Assembly (NCBI RefSeq): GCF_003945595.2
Contig: NW_024104421.1
Coordinates: 9,114,001 to 9,178,000 of the forward strand
Direction of reading: 5' to 3'
DNA: 64,000 nt
Source of the DNA: Pipra filicauda
Taxonomy: Eukaryota > Chordata > Aves > Passeriformes > Pipridae
Shown one piece after another: positions 13,801-25,400 of this stretch. Each line of letters opens with the position of its first letter. The first letter of the stretch is position 1. The position numbers and the translations under genes were made by a program. The notes below the pieces were generated by a model, which saw only the letters and a program-made list of their open reading frames with translations, made no database searches and had not been told where the DNA came from.

Positions 13801-16684
13801 AAGTGTTGTTAGCTAATTGCTCCAGATTAATCCACTGCATGTACTTCTGTATCTGGCAGGGTATTGTAGTGGCTGTTAGTAAAGGGCTCTGAAGATAAGA
13901 ACAGATTTTCACATGTTTTAGTGTATCACAAGGAGTCCATTGTAACATTGTGCCCTTTGGATTAAGATTAAAGAAACTATTTTTTTGTCAGTTTATCAAA
14001 GGAAAATTAAAGTTCTTTAGACATCAGTTACATTGAATCTGAGCCTTTAATCATACTGACAAAAGATAGAGAATTTGAGCTAAAGAATGTGTTCACAGCC
14101 TTAATGTTGGATGATTGGTATTTAACTCTGTGTAAGCTACTGATTTTTACTGAGAAGAGTTTTATCTCACTAAAGTTATATACTTCTGTATCCCTTAAGT
14201 TTAAATATTCTACCCTATACATTTACCAATAAGGTAGACTGAATCATTCCAAAGACTACTAGATAAAATTCTGGAAATGCTCAGAAATCTGTTTGTTTTC
14301 CATCCAGCAATACAAGGAACTCAAGTAGAAATTTAGGGGGAAAAAAAAGTCATGATTCTCAATGACACTGCCTGGGCAGTCTTTATTCCATGTGAAACTC
14401 TATTCGCAGTATTACCAAATATTAATGTACTGAAAGCTGTTATAAATGGGTGCTGGACCAACTCCCAGAAAAACCTTTAGGAAATGCTTAATGAAAAAAA
14501 GTGCTGAACTTGAAGCTTATCTTCGAGAAAGTAAGAGACTGTTAAGTGAAAATCATGTGCAAACAGAAGGTGATCTGGTTAATACATGAATAACTATACA
14601 GTTATTTCAGATTACAGGCTTTTCCACATCTGACCAATAGAAAATGTACAAACAAGTTATAGTTCTAGAAAGAAAACCTCCTGGACAAACAGCTGGGGGT
14701 AATTATAAGACTGTGACCGAGCCATCAACAATGTAGGTGTTACTTTCAGTTTGGAGCCAAAGGGAAAAGGAGGCAATTAAAAAATGCTCTGGGGAGGAGT
14801 AGGATAGAGCTGTAAATATAATAACGTAAAGGGCCACCTTAAAATAAGTAGTGAGAGTAGAGGGCACACAAGGAATAGAAAATATACATGTTCAAAAAAA
14901 CCTCACACTTTTAGAAGCAAAAAAGTGTAGAAATAGCTTAGGAGTTGTCCAAAATCAGGCTGAATCAGATGTTACAAAATAGCTGCACAAAACCTAAATA
15001 AAATACTTATCTGATTTTCTCTTCTACTCTTCTTATAGTGGACTTGTGTCACTGTTTTATCTCTTGCCATACAGTTTTCTGCTTTCTCCTTCCATATGTT
15101 TTGCAATGCACCGTGTGTTTTGTTATTCCCCTGTGTTATGTACTATTCTTCACTTTTGCTAATGTGCACTTCCAAGGGTTGTCTGCCTCCTCTAGCATTA
15201 ATTCTCCTTTCCACTGCTATTTACTAACTGTACCATGTTGAGGATTTGTGATAATGAACTTCAGGTGGAATGAGGTATACAGGGGATTTTTCTTAAAAAA
15301 GCTTTACTTCTAATTTTAATTTTTTTTTTTGCTAAGAGGGCTGTCCAATCATTGAATGCCATGGCTGTCAGATAGCACGTAACCTCAATAGATATTCACT
15401 GAAAGTCTAACGTCTACATTTTGAACAGATACAGTCATCCATTTAACATTTTTCATGGTAGTTACTCAACAGAATAGTGTTATATTCAGTACTATAAAAT
15501 AGCTGAAAGGACTGGAATTGTCAGTTCTGCAGTGATGTTTCGGGCCCTGAAGAAACTATGAGATGAAATTCAGTCTCTCATTCAGAGCCAAGGAAAATAA
15601 TTATGAGAGAAGGTCTATATGCATCCATACCAAAAAAATGGGTGATAAGAATGAAAGAGGCTGCGTCCTGTCACTAAGTCTCATCTGAAACATGTGGTGG
15701 AGGCAGACATGTAGCTCCCTAGTTTTGTTACAGCTTGATTAAAGTACAGCTGAATTTTAGTTGATTTTGAATTTACAGACTTTCTGCTATTTCTCTACCT
15801 TTAAACTAGTTCATTTTTTTCCATTTCATAGATTACTTGCCTGTTCAGATTTTGCAACTTGCTTTTTGCCTTTGGAACTGATGGTTAATGCTCTGAAATT
15901 CTGACTTATGATTTAATTGACACTAGAAGGCATCAGGTACATCAGGTATAGGTTTGAGCTTTTTTCAGTGTAAGGTCTTGTGGAAAGCACCATACAAACA
16001 CCAGGAAAGCTTTTGACAATAAATTTTGAAGGCTATTGAAAGTAAATGTTGAGCTACAGAGAATAATAAAAAAAAAAGCGTAGCTTTAACTTGTTATGTT
16101 TGTGTGGACAGAGCATGTATTTCACTGTTTGGGAGGTGTCAAGTTGAGCATGCTATCTAACCACAACTCTTTGTAGTGGCTGAGGTCTAAACTTGACCCA
16201 AGTGCATGTTTAGCCAGATGTCATTTGCGATTACAGGAATTTTGACTGACTTTCAGCTAAACCACAAACCTGGATGAATGAATGTTGTTCCAGATGCATT
16301 ATCTCATAATCCTAAAGAAAATAAGATCTCAGATGAAAGGACTATAGAACTTTTCTTTGTATGAGCTTTGAAAGCTAAGGCTAATCCTGAGATCATTGAA
16401 AAGGTTTAACCTACCACTGTGTGAAATTTTAGCCAAACAGAACTTAAGAGCTTTAATACTTTTAGTATCCCCTCAAATTAGTAAAGGAATATTCAAAATT
16501 AGTTGAACTGGTTCAGTGATCTTGGAACTTATAACAACTTCTCACTTTAAAAACTTCTAGATATTTTTAGGTGTTTGTTAGCTTACATTGTTCTAGTAAC
16601 ACCTTGATCATGTATGGAATATGCTTCATTGTTGGGAACTCTTTACACATAGTATTATCCAGAAAGATCTCAGAGATAATATAA
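4894..16684. other. Non-coding, no recognisable repeat of size
   Basis: I see no supported gene, RNA gene or clear transposon in these 11.8 kb. Many short open frames exist in all six frames. The longest include 123 codons at 9219-9590 (minus) and 99 codons at 9533-9832 (minus); neither has a recognisable domain. Small features include T runs at 9116-9128 and 15320-15330 and a duplicated 14-mer 'gaattctccactga' at 11027-11059. Confidence 0.65.
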
Positions 16685-16860
16685 TTCAATAATCATAGAA
16701 TCTTTTAAGTTGGAAAAGATATTTAAGATCATCAAGTCCAACAATTAACCTAGCACTGCCCAGTCAAAATACATTGACGTAAAGACTCGTATTGAATATC
16801 TGGAGAAAAATGGACTGGGAGAAAGTGATTGTTTTGGGGAGCTTCAATCAATAAATAGCT
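16685..16860 (-). mobile_element. CR1 LINE, 3' end (minus strand)
   Basis: The block starting near 16,692 ('aatcatagaatcttttaag') and the following 'ttggaaaagat', 'aagatcatcaagtccaac' and 'ttaacctagcactgcc' blocks are the reverse complement of a CR1 3' end. The 3' UTR part up to about 16,765 is clear. The remainder to about 16,860 aligns only loosely with the region before the ORF2 stop. It is severely 5' truncated, as most CR1 copies are, and no coding potential remains. CR1 is the dominant non-LTR retrotransposon of birds. Confidence 0.88.
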
Positions 16861-18479
16861 ACTGTATGTTTCTAAGACTAATATATGTATTATGTATGTA
16901 TTATATAGACTATTGTTACTCTCCATCTTATTCTTATGTGCTTCAGAAGGCAGTCCAGGTTACTGGTTTAGTTACTAGCTTTTAGCTAAAGACCTTGAGT
17001 GAAATTGTCTCCCAGGTATTTCAGGAGACACAAAAATCATCAGGGCTTTCAAACAGAAGTGTAAGACCTATATGTTCAGTGCACAGCTAAAGGTCCAATA
17101 TTGTTAGGGCTACTCTATCAACCTGGATTTCAGATCAATTTATGATGTGTTATTGTCTGTCAACTGAACTATGGCAAATATAAGTAGGTCTTCCTTAGCC
17201 TGTAGCATGAGTAGAAATGAGTCTCGGTTTTAGTTGTTTTCTTTGTGGACTGAGCTAAGTCACACTAATTTCCCTTTTTTTTTCTGGCTGAACGAACTGG
17301 CAAAAAAAGGTCATGTGCTGTACAATAATTTTTAAAGCAACTTGATAGTGTGTCTGAGTCTTTATTGAGAGATAGCCTAAATATTCTAAAAAAAAAATTA
17401 TGCCTGATAATACTTACAAAACAAACTGATTTACATGAAGATGCAATAATTAACATAAGAAGGCCAACTTGTTGGATTACTAGAATAACAGAATTAAAAC
17501 AGGAAAAATAATATATATCTCCCTAAAAGACTATGAGTATCTTTGTTGGTTTCTGTGGTGTGACCAGAGTGGATAATAGTTTTTGAACTTCAATTGTGGA
17601 AGCAGCCAGAAAATGAACAGATATAGAGGTATGTGAATCAGTGTCATGGGCTAAACATACACGAAATCAGTTATGGAAATCAGTTATGCTGAAGATATTA
17701 CTGTTAATATCTTACAAAAAATATTTGGCTTTGCTCACAGAACATATATCTTTGAGATGTATGCATTCACCCAATGATGAAAGATTAGGTAGCTAATTTA
17801 GGTAGCCAGTTCATACAGGTTTGTGTCAAGAAAGAATAATATTCTTTTGGTTCAGGAATTTGACACCTTGTTATAGGTAATTTAGAGTGTATGAGAGAAC
17901 TTTTTTTGATGCCAAATGGAAATCTACAATAATGGCCAGCATTGTTATAATGAGCATCATAGATTTGAGTAGTTACTCCTTACAAGCATACTCTTTTGGA
18001 GGAGAAGTGAGAGTCTGCTAACATGATATTCAATTATTTCCTTACCCTCCTAACAGTTAATCTGCAGCAGCCAAGTTGGTTTTATCTCTTGTTGACCATT
18101 TACATAGCTAATCCTTTCCTACCGTGGACAATTTAAAATAAATGACACCTATTTAGTGAAATAAACTTTCTTCTGTTTTTGTTTCATGATTTATTTGAAC
18201 TCAGGTGATACTCTCATCATCTTGGGAAATATAGGAAGAATAAATAATTACTGGCTTTGCTGAGAATAGGTAGTGAAAGAATCAGCTGAAGTAGATTTAA
18301 ATTCTTTACCTGAGCAACATAAATCAGAAACCGTAGCTGTCACACAATTAAAGGTTTGTTTTCCACATATACATATAAATTAGCTACAGGAGTGCTTTGA
18401 TAGTGTTTTCTAAATGTGTTGTAATACTGTTAAGGAAATAATAATTTAAAAGTGCTGAGGTAGCCATCCAATGTCATTG
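16861..18479. other. Non-coding, unassigned
   Basis: I see no gene or recognisable element. A 13-bp unit 'gaaatcagttatg' is tandemly duplicated near 17,665-17,690, and an A9 run lies near 17,390. Confidence 0.65.
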
Positions 18480-18994
18480 TAAGGTTGGTCAAAAAATCTT
18501 TGAAAAGTCATGTCATTTGGGCAAGATTCTCAAGGACTGGCAGACAGAAAAGACACTCCTGTTTTCAAGAAGGACCAAAAAAAGAAGAGCAGCTGATATT
18601 ATTTGTTTTAACTTTTTCAAGACTTTCAACACTGTCCCCTATAATATCTGCATAGACAAACTGATGAAGTTTGGATGACAAACAGAAAGTGAGGTGGATT
18701 GAAGACTGGCTAAACTGCTGGGATCAAAGAGAAACAGCATAAAGTTGTACTGAAGGGTAGTCACGATTTGTGTGCTTTAAGACCAGATACTGGAGCTGAT
18801 ACTATTTAACATCTTTATTTATGATATGGATTAAGGGGCTTAATGCAAAACAGTAAGTTTGTGGATGATGCAAAATTAGAATGGTTGACACAATAAATGG
18901 TTGTGCCTGCCTTTCAGAGAGACTTTGAAAAGTTTGAGAAATGGGTCAACAGGATTCCTAACAAAGGCAAATGTAAAGTTCTGTGTCTGTGAAG
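18480..18994 (+). mobile_element. CR1 LINE reverse-transcriptase remnant, left half
   Basis: This is the 5' truncated ORF2 of a CR1 LINE on the plus strand, cut at 18,994 by a solo LTR. The reverse-transcriptase palm is readable. A LFNIFIYDMD block is encoded at 18,802-18,831, and the catalytic box reads FVDD at 18,858-18,869 where CR1 normally has FADD. The two blocks lie in different frames and a TAA follows the first, so the copy has frameshifts and stops and is dead. Upstream, 'acactgtcccctataat' corresponds to the CR1 FDTV-P-I region. The left boundary is approximate because the first ~60 bp match poorly. The element resumes after the LTR. Confidence 0.85.
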
Positions 18995-19514
18995 TGTCAT
19001 GGTTTAGGAATGGTATTCTCCAATTTAGTCTTCCCATTGAAACCACTCCAAGCCACACACCACTCACTTGCTCCCCTCTCTTCCTGCCCCTCTCAGTGGC
19101 AGGCTGGAGAGGAGAATTGAAGGCACAAAGGCAAAGATCACGGGTTGAGATAAGAACAATTTACTGGAAACAGCAACGAGATAAGGAAAAGAACAGCAAC
19201 AACAACAACAATACTAACGACAGAGGGTACATGAAAACAAAATGTTATTTCTCGCGGAAACCCCTGAAAATAGACAGTACTGGAGGGCTCCCTCCACCAC
19301 GTTACCCAACCGCTCCCTCTGCCTCGGAACCGGCATTTCCCCTCCACTCTCTCTGCCACACTTACTCAACCAGAAGGCACCCCTGCTTCTCAGAAGAGAC
19401 TGCCTTCCTCCTACCCCAAGCAATGACATGAGGTGATATAGAATAACCTCTGGGTCCTGGCCATGCTCCTTCCTGGCTACTGCAAAAATTAACCCCATCC
19501 TGACTGGAACCAGA
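18995..19514 (+). mobile_element. Solo LTR of an avian endogenous retrovirus, inserted in CR1
   Basis: This is a block of about 520 bp that interrupts a CR1 reading. The CR1 text stops before TGTCATGGTTTAGG and resumes after about 19,514 at the expected place. Inside, 'cgggttgagataagaacaat' and the end 'aaaattaaccccatcctgac' parallel the second LTR at 52.07 kb ('ggtttgagataaagacag' and 'aaaattaactttatttcag'), so the two are relatives. No gag, pol or env sequence flanks it, so it is a solo LTR. The 3' terminus is eroded, with no clear CA end, and the 5-bp flanks (tgaag / aaaag) are not an exact target duplication. A short CAA microsatellite lies inside. Family assignment (ERVL-like or ERVK-like) is uncertain. 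Confidence 0.75.
19192..19212. repeat. (CAA)n microsatellite inside the LTR
   Basis: A run of AAC/CAA units interrupted once by a G lies within the solo LTR. Confidence 0.85.
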
Positions 19515-20250
19515 AAAAAGGCATAACCCCATTCATCAGCACAGGCTGGAGACCAACCAGCTGGAAATCAGATTTGCAGAAAAGACCTTTGTGACCTGGG
19601 GATTCTGGTGGACAAATGGACCATGACCTTATGTCAAAGAAGGCCTGCAGAGTTCTGGACTGTATTAGCCAAATAATAGTCAGAAGATGGAGGGAAGTGA
19701 CTCCTTCCCTTTTTCCACTCCAGGCCTGGACTCCCCTGTATACAAAAAGGATATTGTTGTACTGGAGTGAGTCCAGTGACAGGTATGAAGATGATTTAGG
19801 GATTTGACCATCTGACATGTGGATGAGTCACAGAGAGCTGGAATCATTAAATCTGGAGAAGAGAAGTTTTAGGGGCATTTTTCAAAGTGGAAAGGGGGAG
19901 AAGGAGCAAAAAAACAAGAAGTTGGATTCTTTTCAGTGACATTCTGTGAAAGAATAAGAAACAATGGAAACAAACTGAAACACAGTATGTTTAGATCAAA
20001 CATAAGAGAAAAGTTTTCATAATGAGTGTGTTCAAAGGCTGAAAGAAATTGCCCTCAGAGATTGTAGAGTCTTCATCCTTGGAGACATTCAAACCCCAAA
20101 TGGATATGTTACTGAACAACAAGCTTTAGTCGACCCTACTCAGACCAAAAGAGTGATGGATAAGGGGAGAAAAGCTGATATTTTTAGAGGATTGATAGAC
20201 AATATCCAGAAGCCCCTTCCAACCCCAACAATTCCATCATTCTGTGAAAT
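19515..20250 (+). mobile_element. CR1 LINE, right half with 3' end
   Basis: This is the continuation of the CR1 copy interrupted by the LTR. It begins with 'ggcataaccccattcatcag' and runs through 'aggctggagaccaaccagct' and 'acctggggattctggtgga', then 'ggatattgttgtactggag' and 'gagaagagaagttttagggg'. It then passes through the C-terminal coding region ('cattctgtgaaagaataag') and closes at the 3' UTR ('aagccccttccaacccc', 'attctgtgaaat'). All blocks are in CR1 order on the plus strand. It has many substitutions and stops and no coding capacity. Confidence 0.9.
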
Positions 20251-20846
20251 GACTTTGCACACACTCTCCACAAACTGCATAGGCTAGTATGTTGGCATAC
20301 AAATGTCATGACTTACATGACTGAAACTGTCAGAAAATATGTCTGTTCAGGCAAAATGTTGTTTTGTGAACCACAATGCACAAGAATTTAACCTTAACCT
20401 TTTTCCTGAGGTTGTGACAAATTGATTATGTACACAGGCAGCAGAGAAGTATGCTAGGGCAGTTCTTTGGAAAAAGCCCATTAGTTTCCTCTTCTAGCTT
20501 GTGAGAAAATTTTGACAGTTGTCTTGGCATTTAGTTTTTAATAGGAAACAATATGCAGGACATGTAAAACAAAAGTCTGAAACTTGAGCATTCTTCAGTT
20601 TTCATGATCCCACAATCCTACAGAAAAAACAGACCACATTTATTGTCTAATTAATAAAAAAGGTGGAGAATATTTTGTCTCGTCAGAAATAGAATTTCTT
20701 CTAAAGTGATATCTCCCATTCCCTGTGAAATGCATAACAAAATATTTTTAAAAAATGAGAAGATCTATATTTCTAGTTCTCAGTATTAACTTTTTGGGGA
20801 TAACATATTTTTTTCTTGTATGGATACAAATAGCTGGGAAAAGCAT

Positions 20847-20862
20847 ATTATTATTATTATTA
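20847..20862. repeat. (ATT)n microsatellite
   Basis: This is a perfect 16-nt ATT tract. Confidence 0.95.
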
Positions 20863-22059
20863 ACTTGGCTCAAGTCACAATTATGATGTTCAAAACTAGA
20901 CAGTACTTCTACAAATATCTTGCTTTTTTCACTGTCTGAAGTTTTGTGTTTTAACTTTCAGCAGTTAATGTGTCACTCATCCTGAAGCTTCATCCAAAAG
21001 TTGTAGTTGGCATACACTCCATTATACCAAATAATACTAAATAATGAAGAAGAATGGAGTCTGATTATTAATGCAAAATGACTTGAATAAGCGAATGAAT
21101 AGAATGACAAAAATAGATTAAATAATTGAGTCTCAGAAAGGATGTTAAAATGTACGTCTTACATAAATCAAAAATGAAGTGTGTACGACATAGAATGAGT
21201 CATCCTGTGAATAAGAGGAAGATGAATTCAAATGTTATTTGCCAGTAGTAATAGATGGTACCACTCTGGTTCCATCAATCTGCTAAATAATAAAGATGGA
21301 CCTAATACAGGAAGTCAGTAGGAGTTTTGCTTGGCTAAGGAATGTTGCATAGAGCACTAGGAAAGTAATGTATTTAAATGCTAAATATCTGTTGTGTTGG
21401 CCTACATTCTAATCCTGTCTCTAGTGAATTAACTAGCTAAATGTTTATTAGCATCACTGAGAACAGGGAAGGACCCTCTCTTCTCCGATACAAATTAATT
21501 TCTTTGTTAGCAGCAAAGTACAATATAAAGTAATCTGCAAATAGCCTGTAACATGCTAATTTTGCTCAAAATAGTAAAATCTTTAACAAACTTTTTTTAG
21601 TAATGTCCATCAGTGAAGGACAAGGTAGAAATATTGTTTATTTTAGAGGCAGCAGAAATTTAAATTTTTATCATATGCCACAGTACGTATAAAAGAAATG
21701 GCAAATCTGTAGAACAAGAGACTTTTAAGAAGTAGCCTTCAGATTATCAATATCTATATCTATTATCTGAATTATATAAATAGGTATTAATACATTCAGC
21801 ATTGAACATTTCATTATTGGATTAGAAAATGTAAATTTAATATCAAATGACATTTCCATGTGGATTTCTGACTATGCATAAGGTATCACAGATGAGGCTT
21901 GAAAGTTGCTATTGTTTATAGTGATGTCTATATTGCATCACTTTTTAAAAGCCTCCCTCTTTGTTGTACATACTAGTCTGAAAAAAAAAATGTGACAATG
22001 ACTGCTATTTTATTGTTCTTACTAATCTGAATTCTCAAGTTTTAGTTTGTCAGTGCTAA

Positions 22060-22450
22060 AGGGAAAATAAAAGAAGAAGTAGTGCCATGGGTTTAGTGCA
22101 CTGAGAGTAGAAAAAAGTCAAGAAGTAGAAAGAGTCTAGAGAGACAGAGGGGAAATAAACTTGGCAAAAATAAGTCTTGAAGTGCAGGAAGGTCAGAACA
22201 GGAGAGAAAGCTTGGAGGAGACAGATGTGCTTGGGAACAAAAGGGGTAGATGCAATTTCTGGAGTAGAGCGAAGCCTTGGACTCATTAAAGCAGAGCAAA
22301 ACAATCAAGAAGGAGACTTTGGGGAGCAAAGAGAGCAATCACACCTTGGAAGGAAAAAGAGAAAGAAACTGGGAAGTGGGCCTGAAAGAGGACAGCAGGG
22401 GAGAGTTGAGAAATGAGGTTTTGGGAGAAGAGATAGGGCTTTGCTAGGAT
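22060..22450. repeat. Purine-rich (A/G) low-complexity block on the plus strand
   Basis: For nearly 400 bp the plus strand is dominated by A and G with GGA/GAA/AAG words. Examples are 'ggaaggaaaaagagaaagaa' near 22,349 and 'gagagacagaggggaaata' near 22,140. It is not a simple tandem repeat. The open frame inside (22,177-22,416) is rich in Lys, Arg, Glu and Gly because of this composition. An origin as a decayed simple repeat is possible. Confidence 0.65.
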
Positions 22451-25400
22451 GGAGTTAAGCAAAAAATATTGCTAAAAACTCCAGCTCTCTGAAATGTCAG
22501 CCAAGGTGGCTGTCTGTAAATCTCTCGGTTTATTTATTTGTCTTGCCACAATATATGAAGGAATTTATTTAGTTAGTGAAACAGATTTTTCTTGCATTCT
22601 ACAGAGCCTATTCTCCCTTTAGTGTACATGCTAACGGGAGATTGTTGAATAAATCGATGGGAGAACAGATGTCTCTGAGTAGTTTTGCATTGACAATTTT
22701 TTCTTGCTATTTAGAATTTTTAAGGATAGGCAAACTTTTGGAAAAGTCCACACAGAATGTGCCTAATTCATGCAGGCTGGAAACTCAGACATTTATATCT
22801 AATTGTGAAATATTAGACAAATGGCAAGATGATATAACCCTGAATCACTTAATCACTGACATGGTTAGATTGTCAGTGATGTTACTCCAACAGAAAGTGC
22901 TCCCCTACGTGAAAAACAGTTGTACACTGTATTCCCAAAGACTATCTTGGACAGTGAATTAAGCAGTCTGAGTGATTAATGGATTTGGTGAATGCCGGAA
23001 TACATTAATCAGTCTTTGATTATGGTGTTCAGAGAAGTAAAGAAGTTATGGAAAAAAAACGAGTTCTGTGAACAGAACAGAACAGATCTGTTCTTCCATT
23101 TAAATTTATAGTTTTGTAGAATTTGTCCAATTATGCAATCAGATATGTCACATTAGGAAAAGAGTCTGCTTCCTTTCCTCATAGCAATTAGTATGTAATT
23201 CTTCAGATGGGATACCTGAAGGCAACAGAAGGCCTCAAGAAGTAATGTACTATTCTTCATATAAAGATGAGGAGGAAATAAGGAGCTTAAAAGCTTCTCT
23301 CAGTGTTTCCCTTTTTTTAACTGTGTATCAGCACAGCACTTTGGAAAGCTTCCTTCCTTGTTTAAACTGAGTGTTAGTTTACATAACTGCTGCAACCATG
23401 TAAACCACATTGAGTCTGCAGTGTCTCATCTACTAATACCCCCATTTTTTTCAGAGGTTTCATAGTTAAGTATATAAGGATGTTGTCTGTACCTGTTGGA
23501 AGATCTCTAGCTGATCTATTCTGAAGACAAAAATGAGGAATGCAAAATATTTTCACAGCAACTACCAGAATATTATTTTTCTTCTAATATGATGTGACAA
23601 TTGTTGTTATATTTTAAACAAGGATATTAAGAACCAAAGATTGAAGTCCTTCTTGCACTTAGGAATCACACCTTGTTTGGGATCCTTGTTTGATCTCATT
23701 CTGTTCCGTTTAGTAAAAATATACGTATATATATAAAGTTCTTTCTCTCGTTTAGTGTTACACTGACACACACGCGCATCAATTAGTATAAAAGGCAGAA
23801 TATGGATGGGTTGCACAACTTCTTTTAATTTGATGTGATGTGCGTAGAGATGACAAGCCATACCCAAAATTAGAAGCATAAGGGTTCTCTGCTATGTCAC
23901 TGAGTGGAGGAAAGGACAGACTTAGATATGCCAGGTGCAGGAGTTGTCAGGTTCTTTGTGTTGAACCAGCTGCCATGAACAGAGTTCTTTCTAGTGTCTG
24001 GTAAGAATCGTCTGCTCATGACTGGTACGTGGAGCCATAATCGTTATATCAGAAAGAGGGGAACTTTGTCTGAAGTCCATTTGAATGCTGACTGCTGTAA
24101 GGGGTCTTTGTCTTTAGCAGGGATCGCAACCCAGGATGAATAGAATCTTGAACTATTAATTTAAATCTTGGCCACAAGAAAGACTTTTTTCATTATTTTG
24201 ACTAGTCTAGAAAATGTGGATACAATCTTTGTTTTGAATTTTGTCACTTTGGGGTACCCATCTCAAAACCAGACCGAGCAGCTTGCACATGGTGTGCATA
24301 AGAGTAAGTGACTGATGCACAGAAAAGGCCGGTATCACAAGTGTTGCCTTGCGATTGACCTCTGTGAGGCTGCATCCACAGCATCCCATAGGGATCTGAG
24401 TGAATGCTAGACCCCCGACAGGTCAGAGAGTTTTGCCAACTTGCATCAAGTTTACATTAAAGCAAGAAAGGAAAAATAAATTCTCAAACCTTTCAAATGG
24501 AGAAACATTTTTTGAGTTAAGATTTATTACTAGGTTTCATAATCTGTTACTTGACAGTGGCTGACTGTACAAAGTGTGGAGTCTATAAACTATTGGATTA
24601 GTTTATATAACAGATGGTTCTGTTTTCAAATTTACTCCAAATGTTCAGAGGCTTTAGTAAATTAATATTTCCCATCTGATAATAGCTCATAGGCTCATGT
24701 TTAATCTTTGGTCTTTCAAAAAAAAACCCAACAAAAAACAACTAATAAAGACCACTGGGAATCATTGACACTCAATTTGAAAATAACAGCCTGGGAGGTG
24801 ACAGAACTGAGGTAAAACGCATAAGCAGTGGCAGTAAGAGTATTGTACTGAGGTTTAAGCTAAAATCACGGTGTATACAGTGTTTCAGTTTACTTCTCAA
24901 AATAATTTTATCCAAAGATTTCAAAACCTGTTTTGTGTCTTAGACAGTTGTATATGTTTCGTGCACTATTCATAAGTTCCATTTGTGTAAAAATTAGTCT
25001 TGAAAGAGTATAAAGAAAACAAGACCAGAAAAATAAACTCATTAAGCTTCATGAAAGCTCTGTAAAATAGGAGAGATTATCAGTGTAGTGCAACACCCTA
25101 CTGCAGTATATTAATTGTAATAAATGGGTCATCTTGTATGTTTTTGAATTGTTGAAAGAAAAAGAAAAAAAGAAATGCAAGACAGCTTTTAGAGACCTAC
25201 AGGCTACACCCTGTTGTCTGTTTTTTAATCAGTAGACATATGGGGATGTTATATATCTGCATGATAACTTTAAAATTTCAACAATTTTCTTTCTTTGTCT
25301 AAACTGACATCTAAAAAAACCTTACTAAAGGATGTTAAGAAAATAGGAACTGCAAACAGTGGAGTTGCTGTTCCAACATATATTTGCTCTCTGTACATAC

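Noticed and set aside
18901..19431. Plus-strand open frame of 176 codons
   Set aside because: It runs from CR1 sequence into the solo LTR across the insertion point, so it is a composite of repeats and not a gene.
22576..22962. Plus-strand open frame of 128 codons
   Set aside because: No domain, signal or splice context recognised. One such frame is expected by chance in a window of this size.
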